A stretch of 7,049 nucleotides of DNA from Solirubrobacterales bacterium (GTDB taxonomy: Bacteria; Actinomycetota; Thermoleophilia; Solirubrobacterales; 70-9): NCBI GenBank assembly GCA_013694825.1, contig JACDBR010000093.1:1-7049 (forward strand), written 5' to 3'. Below the pieces are notes generated by a model that worked only from the letters and a program-made list of their open reading frames with translations, searched no databases and had not been told where the DNA came from. The position numbers were made by a program, and so were the translations under genes. Positions 1 through 5,602 of the stretch are shown here, in pieces. Numbering within the stretch: position 1 is the first letter of the stretch; each line of letters starts with the position of its first letter.

Positions 1-1333
1 CTCCGGGCCGGACGCCAAGCGTCAGCCCATCAACCGATTCCACGGTCACTCTACATCCGCGCGTCCGCAGAGCGTCCACCTCGGCCGGCTCGAGCCCGTC
101 GGCGGCGACAGCGCGCCAGAGCGCCCCGTGGACGAATGCTTGGCCAACCGGTTCGAGCCCCTCCCGCACCTCGCCCTCGGCCCCGATCAGCTCCTCCCAG
201 CCGGTGTGGACCGGGTTTCGGCGCGCCGCGAGGACCTTGCGGCCGACGAATGCGAGCAGCCCGGCGGCAACCACGGCAAACGTGACCACCACCGGGGCCG
301 AGACTGCGATCGCGTCGGTGCCGGTGTCGTAGAGCACCAGGCCCGAGAGCGCGAGCGCGACGACCCCGGCGATTCCCAGGATCCCGCCGGCCGTGATGTG
401 GGCCTCGGCGATGAGAAGCCCGACACCGAGCACCAGTAAGCCGATCCCAAGCGCGGTCAGCGGCAGCTGGAGGCTGCCGAATAGCCCGGCGAGGAAGCTG
501 AGCGCGCCGAGCGCGCCGGGCACGATCAGGCCCGGCGCGAAGACCTCGATCACGATCCCGATGATCCCGACCACAAGCAGCAGGAAGGAGACGGTCGGGT
601 TGACGAGGACCGAGAGCAGGTCGTAGGTGAACGGGCGCTCGCGCTCAACGAGCTCTAGACCCTCGGTCTCGAGCGTCGTCCGCTTGGGGCCGCTGACCTC
701 GAAGCCGTCGAGCTCTGCGAGCAGCGTCTCCTCGTCGGCTGCCACGGCGTCGATCAGGCCGCGGCTGAGCGCCTCGTCGGAGGCGACGCTGACCGCGTCG
801 GTGACCATCGCCTCGGCGAGCTCGCCGTTGCGCGCGTGGCCCTCGGCGAGCGCTCGCGCGTAGGCGGCAGCGTCGTTGAGGATCTTGCGCCCGAGGACCG
901 TGTCGCCAATGTCGGTGCCGTCGAGGTTGATCGGCGTCGCGGCACCGATGTTGGTCTGGGGCGCCATCGCCGCGACGTCGGCCGCCTCGGTGATGAACAG
1001 GCCGGCCGAGGCGGCCCGAGCACCGTCTGGTGAGACGTAGACGACAACCGGCATCGGGGCGGTGAGGATCTCGTCGACGATCGCCCGCGTCGAGTCGATC
1101 AGCCCGCCGGGCGTGTCGAGCCTGATGATCGCCAGCTCGGCCTGCTCGGCTGCTGCGTCCTCGAGCGCCGCGCCGATCCAGCCCTCGGCGGCAGGATCGA
1201 TCGCCCCGTCGAGCTCGATCGAGTAGGCCACCCCGGCCGACTGGGCCCCCGCACCGCCACCGCTCACAAGCGACGCGAGTCCCACCGCCAGCAGCGCGAG
1301 GAAGAGGACGAGCCGGAGCGCCCTGGCGGTCAT
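1..1333 (-). CDS. nfeD: Long-form NfeD membrane-bound serine protease (ClpP class), 3'-truncated by window
   Basis: The frame is open from an ATG at 1333 to the window edge, giving 444 visible residues and no stop. Residues 1-30 look like a signal peptide (hydrophobic MTARALRLVLFLALLAVGLA, then Ala/Gly/Gln). Residues about 36-200 form a ClpP/SppA-like fold: LDTPGG (72-77), the nucleophile motif RAASAG with Ser109, NIGAATP (128-134), and GRKILND with Lys150. The Ser-to-Lys spacing of 41 equals that of the archaeal NfeD protease PH1510 (Ser97/Lys138), so the dyad looks intact. Four or five hydrophobic segments follow (about 246-364), then a C-terminal OB-fold-type domain from about 378 ending in VDGLTLGVRPG, so little is probably missing. 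Family knowledge: such proteases cut hydrophobic membrane proteins such as stomatin. It lies 66 bp downstream of the thioredoxin-like gene on the same strand. No clear Shine-Dalgarno precedes the ATG; GGCGGA is only a weak match. Confidence 0.93.
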   Translation of the reverse strand, partial: MTARALRLVLFLALLAVGLASLVSGGGAGAQSAGVAYSIELDGAIDPAAEGWIGAALEDAAAEQAELAIIRLDTPGGLIDSTRAIVDEILTAPMPVVVYVSPDGARAASAGLFITEAADVAAMAPQTNIGAATPINLDGTDIGDTVLGRKILNDAAAYARALAEGHARNGELAEAMVTDAVSVASDEALSRGLIDAVAADEETLLAELDGFEVSGPKRTTLETEGLELVERERPFTYDLLSVLVNPTVSFLLLVVGIIGIVIEVFAPGLIVPGALGALSFLAGLFGSLQLPLTALGIGLLVLGVGLLIAEAHITAGGILGIAGVVALALSGLVLYDTGTDAIAVSAPVVVTFAVVAAGLLAFVGRKVLAARRNPVHTGWEELIGAEGEVREGLEPVGQAFVHGALWRAVAADGLEPAEVDALRTRGCRVTVESVDGLTLGVRPG

Positions 1334-1342
1334 CGTCCGCCG

Positions 1343-1348
1343 ATTATC
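1343..1348 (-). promoter_or_regulatory. Candidate -10 element upstream of nfeD
   Basis: The minus strand reads GATAAT here, 5 of 6 matches to TATAAT, in an otherwise GC-dominated 66-bp spacer. Nine bases separate it from the nfeD ATG, which would put the transcription start 0-3 nt before the start codon and give an essentially leaderless mRNA. No recognisable -35 lies 16-19 bp upstream. The gene could also be read through from the thioredoxin gene. Confidence 0.35.
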
Positions 1349-1399
1349 GCCGCTCGGGATGCGGCCGGGCCGGACGGCTGGGTGCGAGCCTGCCCGCGG

Positions 1400-1996
1400 C
1401 TAGCCCGTATAGCGCTCGACGTCGGCCTCGAGCTGCTCGAGCGAGGTGTATTCGCCCTGGCGCACGTGGACCAGCTCGCCGGAGGCCGAGTAGAAGGCGG
1501 TCGCCGGAAGGCCGGGCCGCAGCCCCCACTCCTCGGAGTGGATCTCGAAGTCCTGGTCGTAGACGCTCGGGTAGGGCACCGGGTACTCCTCGAGGAAGTT
1601 CGCCCCCGCCTGGCGGGAGATCTCGTCCGCGTTGACGCCGAGGAATCCGACCTTGTCGCCGAGCTTCGCCGAGGCCTCCTGGAAGAATGGGAACTCGCTG
1701 CGGCACGGGCCGCACCATGACGCCCACTCGTTGACGACGACCGGCTTGCCCTCGAGCGCGGTGAGCTCGGCATCGAACGCCTCGGGGCCGCCCCCCAGTA
1801 GCACGTCGCCCTTCGAGTAGAGATCGGCGAGCGGGCCGCGGGCGTCGGCCAGTTCGCGCTCGTAGTCGATCTCCAACGAGGCGGGGGATGCCGCACCGGG
1901 GTCGGCGTCCTCATCGCCCGCTTGACTGGCGACGATCGTGACGACGACGACCGCCGCCAGGGCGAGCAGCGAGACGATCAGAGCCACGGGCTTCAT
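1400..1996 (-). CDS. TlpA/ResA-family membrane-anchored thiol-disulfide oxidoreductase
   Basis: This 198-residue protein carries a thioredoxin fold facing the outside of the membrane. Residues 1-3 are a short charged start, and 4-23 form one hydrophobic helix with no lipobox Cys, so it is probably an uncleaved N-terminal anchor. An acidic/Ala linker follows (28-40). The thioredoxin domain runs from about 85 to 196: PVVVNEWASWCGPC holds the redox pair Cys95/Cys98, followed by SEFPFF, FLGVNADE (118-125, the TlpA-type central strand) and GLPATAF with the cis-proline Pro164. TlpA/ResA/CcmG relatives reduce extracytoplasmic disulfides, for example in cytochrome c maturation. No CcdA or cytochrome maturation gene is visible, so the substrate is unknown. 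It is the first of two minus-strand genes, with nfeD 66 bp downstream. ATG at 1996 fits the start of the anchor helix; no Shine-Dalgarno is visible. Confidence 0.93.
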   Translation of the reverse strand: MKPVALIVSLLALAAVVVVTIVASQAGDEDADPGAASPASLEIDYERELADARGPLADLYSKGDVLLGGGPEAFDAELTALEGKPVVVNEWASWCGPCRSEFPFFQEASAKLGDKVGFLGVNADEISRQAGANFLEEYPVPYPSVYDQDFEIHSEEWGLRPGLPATAFYSASGELVHVRQGEYTSLEQLEADVERYTG

Positions 1997-2198
1997 CGCC
2001 CAATCAGATTAGGGAAGCTCGCCGCTTCGCGCAAAGGCTGCTTTACTACCTGGCGTCCCTGCAATCGCGGAGGACCTGACCCGTCGCCCCGGCACGACGT
2101 CGCGGGCTCGGCGGGCACCTCTGGCGAAGTGACCTGGACCCCTTCAGGGGCCGCTTGGTGCGGTCCCGCCAGGCGATTGGGATGAACGAGCCTTTCTG
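1997..2198. other. Divergent intergenic region between thioredoxin and helicase genes
   Basis: This 202-bp spacer is the longest gap in the window and must hold the start signals for both flanking genes. The leftward promoter candidate is at 2006-2034. For the rightward helicase gene no good promoter is visible. The last TA dinucleotides on the plus strand are in TTTACTACC (2042-2050), and 2051-2198 contains none, so a standard -10 nearer the gene is unlikely and the leader may be about 140 nt. Small symmetric pieces are present (CGACGTCG at 2095-2102; CCCC-TTCA-GGGG at 2139-2150), but they are short for a 72% GC sequence. A possible five-codon ORF abuts the helicase start and is listed separately. 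Confidence 0.6.
2006..2034 (-). promoter_or_regulatory. Candidate sigma-70-type promoter for the thioredoxin gene
   Basis: On the minus strand TTGCGC (2029-2034) is followed after exactly 17 bp by TAATCT (2006-2011), a reasonable -35/-10 pair (TTG and TA...T conserved). The -10 ends 9 nt before the ATG at 1996, so the predicted transcription start falls 0-3 nt before the start codon. This agrees with the lack of a Shine-Dalgarno and suggests a leaderless transcript. It is a motif match only. Confidence 0.4.
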
Positions 2199-2199
2199 A
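2182..2199 (+). promoter_or_regulatory. Possible five-codon upstream ORF (MNEPF) overlapping the helicase start
   Basis: ATG at 2182 opens MNEPF and stops at TGA 2197-2199. The last base of that stop is the first base of the helicase ATG (TGATG arrangement). Termination-reinitiation would explain how the helicase start works with only a weak purine run (CGAG) upstream. AGG at 2171-2173 lies 8 nt before the small ATG as a poor Shine-Dalgarno. In-frame GTG (2158) and TTG (2155) could lengthen the peptide. With so short an ORF, chance is a serious alternative. Confidence 0.2.
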
Positions 2200-4826
2200 T
2201 GGCCAAGACCACCGAAGCCGCGGCTGACGCCGCGAGCAAGCTGAACGAGAGCGAGCTCGAGCGGGTGCGCGAATTCACCCGTGAGCCGATCCTGCTCGAT
2301 GGCGAGACGCTCGATGGCCTCGAGCCCGAGAGCGCCCGCTACCGAGCCGCCGTCGACGCGCTGGCCGAGCTCGAAGCCGGAGCCGAGGTCCCATCCTTCG
2401 AGTGGCGCTCCGAGTACTCGCTGCTGCTCGGGCTCGAGCGCCTGCTCGACTCCGAGCGGCCGAAGCTGGTCGACGGCACGACGCTCGACGAGCACCAGGT
2501 CGACGCGCTCTCGGGCACGCTCGCCGCGCTCGCCACCGAGGTCGAGGACGGCGAGGGCCCGATCGCCAACGGCAACGGGGCCGCCAACCGGAATGGCAGC
2601 GGCAAGCCGGCCAACGGCAGGCCCGCAACCGACCCGCAACCGTCCCCCGCCCCGTCGGGAGTCTCCGAGGACGGCGAGGCCGAGGAGGAGGACGGCGAGG
2701 CCGAGGGCGAGGACATCGAGCCCGACGAGCTCGCCGAGGACGAGGAGGAGCCGCTCGACTTCGAGGATCCCGAGGAGGAGGAGGTCGCCGAGCCGGGCGA
2801 TGACCCCGGCGCCGATCGTCGCTTCTGGTTCGAGCACGCGACGGGCGCCGGCAAGACGGTCGCGGCGGTCGGCTTCGTCGAGTCCTCTCGCACCGGCGGC
2901 GTGCTGATCCTGACCCACCGGCGCAACCTCGTCGACCAGTTCATCGGCGAGATCTCGACCCGCGGCTACAAGGATCGCCTAACCCCACCGCTGCTCGACG
3001 GCGCCGACCACCCGTACGGCCCGGTCACCGTCGAGACCTACCAGTGGTTCGTGCGCAACTCCGAGCGGATCTCCGACGTCTACTCGATCGTGATCTGCGA
3101 CGAAGCTCATACCGCGCTGGGCGAGAAGACGAGCGCCTGCATCCGCAACTGGCAGGGCCCGATCTACGTAGGCATGACCGCCACCGGCGCCCTGATCGCC
3201 CGCCACGTCGCCGACCTCTTCCCGACCCAGACCTCGCGCTTCGACCTCGCCCAGGCCGCCCGCCGCGGCGTGATCTCGCCGCTTCGCTGCTTGCGGATCC
3301 CACCCGGGCCCGGCGTGCGCACCCTCGCCAAGGTGCCGTTGCGAAAGGGCGAGGTCGACCAGGACTTCGACCAGGAAGAGCTCGCCAAGCTGCTCGACCA
3401 GGGGCCCTTCAACGTCGCGATCGCCGACCTCTACCGCTCGCGCTTTCGCCGCATCCCCGGCGTCATCTACACCGCCGGCGTCAAGCACGCCAACAACGTT
3501 GCGGCTTCGCTGCGCGAGGCCGGGATCAACGCCCGCGCCGTCTCGGGCGAGACGCCGAAGCGCGAGCTCGCGGAGATCCTCGCCGCCTTCGAGCGCGGCG
3601 CCGTCGACGTGCTGTGCAACGCGATGCTGCTCGCCGAGGGCTGGAACTCGCCTCGGGCGACGATCTGCATGCACCTGGCGCCGACCGCGTCGAAGCGGAT
3701 CTACCAGCAGCGGGTCGGCCGCGTCACCAGGCGCAACCCGGGGAAGGAATCAGGCCTGGTGATCGACTTCGTCCACCCGGCGACTACCAGCGACGAGCCG
3801 ATCGTCACCCTGCACTCCCTGCTCGACCGAGACGTCTACCGAGGCGGCGCGATCGTCGTCGGCCCGGTTCGGCGCGGGCGCGGGCGCCGGGTGCGCGTCG
3901 AGCGCCGCGTGGTTCCCGTCTCGGCGGACTCCGATCGCCGCCTCGGGGTGCTCGAGCGCGAGCTCTGGCGGATCGCGGTCGAGAACCTCAACTACTCCGA
4001 GCAGCACGCCTGGGCTGCCCTCGCAGGCGCGCGGGTGACCGTCAACCAGTGGCGGCGCGCCAAGGCGATGCTCCAGCACGATCAGGCCAAGGAGCTCCGC
4101 CGCCGCTACCTGCTGACCTGCGTGCAGCGAAATCGCAGCCACCAGCTTCGCCTCAAGGCGCTGGGTGAGATCGCGGCGATGCGCGAGGCCGAGTCGTTCG
4201 ACGATTCGATCGAGATCATCGCCAGCTGGCCCCGCGACGAGCGTCGCGCTGCGGTCAAGGTGCTCTTGCAGGCGCTTGCAGAGCGGCGGATCGGCCGTCG
4301 CGATCAGGCCCAGGCATGGGTTTGGCGGCTGGCCGAGAACAGCCGCGACCTGCACGAGCAATACGCCGTCCAGCGCTGGCCCGAGACCAAGCGCCTGCTC
4401 GGCCTGTTCGTCAACTCCTCCGGCCGCGCCCACGGGCGCAACGCCCGCCGGCTCGTCCACGCCGCCCGCCAGCAAGACCGCAGGCTCGCCGTCGCTCTGC
4501 TGGCCGCGGCTGTGGCCCACACGCCCGAAGCCGAGGAGGTGTTGCGCGGCGCCCGAATGCGGATGGCCCGCAAGCCCTCCGCGGTCGCGCGCGAACTGCT
4601 GCGGAACTTCCCCAAGTCAGGCGCCAAGCGACGCCGTCGCAAGCGCTCGAACGGAAGCGAGCAGGGCGAGGCCGACGGCGCGGCGGAGAGGGGCGTCGGA
4701 CGCGAGCGGATCGGGGACCTCGAGAAGGCGCGCAAGCAGAAGGGCCCGGTGAAGGCCGAGCGGGGCACGGCAGGCACCGGCGCCCGCAACGACGGCGGCG
4801 GCGATTCGGTGCGCGAAGTCGCCTAG
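2199..4826 (+). CDS. Superfamily II DEAH-box helicase with acidic insert and novel C-terminal domain
   Basis: This 875-residue cytoplasmic ATPase probably remodels nucleic acid; its true substrate is unknown. Residues 1-96 are a uniform N-terminal domain I do not recognise. LDEHQVDALSGTLAAL (97-112) resembles the motif Q helix of RadD/SSL2-type helicases. Residues about 115-207 are a disordered insert, Asn/Gly-rich then strongly acidic. Core motifs follow: Walker A ATGAGKT (214-220), Ia THRRNLVDQF (239-248), II DEAH (301-304), III TAT (327-329), IV region GVIYTAGVKHANN (421-433), V LLAEGWNSPRA (477-487), VI QQRVGRVTRR (503-512) with arginine fingers. All catalytic residues appear intact. Residues about 555-805 are Arg-rich and helical, and 806-816 is a basic run. 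I recall similar proteins in Thermoleophilia, unchecked. ATG at 2199 has a weak ribosome site. It is convergent with birA, 23 bp away. No nuclease or methylase partner is adjacent, so a defence role is not supported. Confidence 0.93.
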   Translation: MAKTTEAAADAASKLNESELERVREFTREPILLDGETLDGLEPESARYRAAVDALAELEAGAEVPSFEWRSEYSLLLGLERLLDSERPKLVDGTTLDEHQVDALSGTLAALATEVEDGEGPIANGNGAANRNGSGKPANGRPATDPQPSPAPSGVSEDGEAEEEDGEAEGEDIEPDELAEDEEEPLDFEDPEEEEVAEPGDDPGADRRFWFEHATGAGKTVAAVGFVESSRTGGVLILTHRRNLVDQFIGEISTRGYKDRLTPPLLDGADHPYGPVTVETYQWFVRNSERISDVYSIVICDEAHTALGEKTSACIRNWQGPIYVGMTATGALIARHVADLFPTQTSRFDLAQAARRGVISPLRCLRIPPGPGVRTLAKVPLRKGEVDQDFDQEELAKLLDQGPFNVAIADLYRSRFRRIPGVIYTAGVKHANNVAASLREAGINARAVSGETPKRELAEILAAFERGAVDVLCNAMLLAEGWNSPRATICMHLAPTASKRIYQQRVGRVTRRNPGKESGLVIDFVHPATTSDEPIVTLHSLLDRDVYRGGAIVVGPVRRGRGRRVRVERRVVPVSADSDRRLGVLERELWRIAVENLNYSEQHAWAALAGARVTVNQWRRAKAMLQHDQAKELRRRYLLTCVQRNRSHQLRLKALGEIAAMREAESFDDSIEIIASWPRDERRAAVKVLLQALAERRIGRRDQAQAWVWRLAENSRDLHEQYAVQRWPETKRLLGLFVNSSGRAHGRNARRLVHAARQQDRRLAVALLAAAVAHTPEAEEVLRGARMRMARKPSAVARELLRNFPKSGAKRRRRKRSNGSEQGEADGAAERGVGRERIGDLEKARKQKGPVKAERGTAGTGARNDGGGDSVREVA
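2541..2819 (+). other. Low-complexity acidic insert within the helicase (residues 115-207)
   Basis: The first part (2568-2624, residues 124-142) is rich in Asn, Gly, Pro and Arg (NGNGAANRNGSG). A Pro/Ser stretch follows (145-156). Residues 157-202 are then mostly Glu and Asp with scattered Gly, Ala and Pro and no basic residue. The reading frame is maintained throughout, and the segment joins directly to the motif I strand (RRFWFEHATGAGKT). Homologous regions in related helicases are normally a short loop, so this is a true insertion or expanded linker, predicted to be disordered and surface exposed. Confidence 0.8.
2667..2705 (+). repeat. Exact 18-bp direct repeat, 21-bp period, in the acidic insert
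   Basis: The 18-mer GAGGACGGCGAGGCCGAG occurs at 2667-2684 and again at 2688-2705, separated by one GAG codon. It encodes EDGEAE twice (residues 157-162 and 164-169). The copies are identical at every base including third positions, which points to duplication or slippage rather than convergence of acidic codons. Confidence 0.9.
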
Positions 4827-4840
4827 CCGCGCTGGGCTAG
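4823..4840. terminator. Inverted repeat between convergent helicase and birA genes
   Basis: CTAGCC (4823-4828) and GGCTAG (4835-4840) form a perfect 6-bp stem with a GCGCTG loop, spanning the helicase TAG stop. It sits in the 23-bp gap between two convergent genes, where a bidirectional terminator would be expected. No T-tract follows on either strand, so intrinsic termination would be weak. Confidence 0.3.
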
Positions 4841-4849
4841 CCCCCGCCC

Positions 4850-5602
4850 CTAGATCGGCGTCCGCGCGCCGGGCCTGAGCGCCCCAGCGACCGTGTCGCC
4901 CAGCTGCAGGCTGACCTCGCCGGCGGTCAGGCTCGTGGTCTCGCCGGCATCCGTCTCGACCAGCAGCCGGCCATCGGCGTCGATGCCGGCGGCGGTTCCC
5001 CTCCCGCCGCGCGCTCCCTCCCAGCCGACCCGCCGACCACTCAGCGCGTCGCGTCGCGAGAAGGCCTCCCGGATCCGGTCCTCGGATGCCTCGCACCAGC
5101 GCCCGAGCGACGGGCACAGAGCGCTCAGCAGCGCCTCGACGGACCCGCCGGTGGCCGCCGCCGGCCAGCGCAGGCCCGCTTGGTCGGGGAAGCCGGTGAC
5201 GTTGACGCCGATCCCGAGCACCGCCCACTCCGGCGGCCGCGCCTCGATCAGGATCCCCGCCGCCTTGCCACCCTCGATCCAGACGTCGTTGGGCCACTTG
5301 ACGCGTGCTTGGGGACCGCCGCAGCGCTCGATCGCCTCGCAGACGGCCAGTGGCACGGCAAGGGCCAGCAGCCGTGGCGCACGGTCGACCCCTCGCAGCA
5401 CGAAGGAGGCGAGCAATGCCGCGCCGTCGGGTGACTCCCAGCCGCGCCCGCTACGGCCGCGACCTGCGCTCTGTAGATCGCAGCTCACGAGGGCGCCGTC
5501 AGGGGCTCCCGCTTCGGCGAGAGCCCTGGCCAGCTCATTCGTCGAGCCGGTGGTACGGAGATGAAGGCGCGGGCTGCCGAATCGCTCGAAGGGCGCGCTC
5601 AC
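4850..5602 (-). CDS. birA: Biotin--[acetyl-CoA-carboxylase] ligase, monofunctional
   Basis: This 250-residue cytoplasmic enzyme makes biotinyl-5'-AMP from biotin and ATP, then transfers biotin to the target Lys of carboxylase carrier proteins. Visible motifs are TTGSTN (17-22), the adenylate/biotin loop AGRGRSGRGW (46-55), KWPNDVW (102-108), GGKAAGILIE (111-120) with the family's catalytic-type Lys113, and GIGVNV (130-135). Residues about 186-233 form the C-terminal SH3-like domain. There is no N-terminal helix-turn-helix, so unlike E. coli BirA it is a ligase only and not a biotin repressor. The start is taken as GTG at 5602 because it overlaps the upstream gene's TGA stop by four bases (GTGA), implying coupled translation, and because the catalytic domain begins right after it. 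The frame stays open upstream to about 6379, but that part reads as an Arg-rich shadow of the SAM hydrolase gene. Confidence 0.95.
   Translation of the reverse strand: MSAPFERFGSPRLHLRTTGSTNELARALAEAGAPDGALVSCDLQSAGRGRSGRGWESPDGAALLASFVLRGVDRAPRLLALAVPLAVCEAIERCGGPQARVKWPNDVWIEGGKAAGILIEARPPEWAVLGIGVNVTGFPDQAGLRWPAAATGGSVEALLSALCPSLGRWCEASEDRIREAFSRRDALSGRRVGWEGARGGRGTAAGIDADGRLLVETDAGETTSLTAGEVSLQLGDTVAGALRPGARTPI

Noticed and set aside
754..1047. 97-codon minus-strand frame within nfeD
   Set aside because: Ser/Thr/Arg/Pro-rich shadow; the nfeD frame on the same strand carries the catalytic motifs through this stretch.
2095..2150. CGACGTCG palindrome and CCCC-TTCA-GGGG hairpin as operator or riboswitch
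   Set aside because: Both are very short and expected by chance at this GC content; no second copy or larger fold is evident.
2046..2918. 290-codon open frame antisense to the start of the helicase gene
   Set aside because: It is opposite a well-supported helicase and crosses its acidic repeat. The Leu/Gly/Val-rich product matches no family and is what the complement of GC-rich Glu/Asp/Ala codons gives.
3044..4168. 374-codon same-strand frame inside the helicase
   Set aside because: Composition is dominated by Arg, Ala and Pro, typical of an out-of-frame reading of high-GC coding sequence. The helicase motifs are in the other frame.
3750..4520. 256-codon minus-strand frame opposite the helicase C-terminus
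   Set aside because: No recognisable domain and fully antisense to a continuous real gene; consistent with codon-bias shadowing.
2199..4826. Helicase as part of an antiphage defence system
   Set aside because: No nuclease, methylase, sensor or mobile-element gene is adjacent. The neighbours are housekeeping genes, and the gene shows no obvious compositional shift apart from its low-complexity insert.
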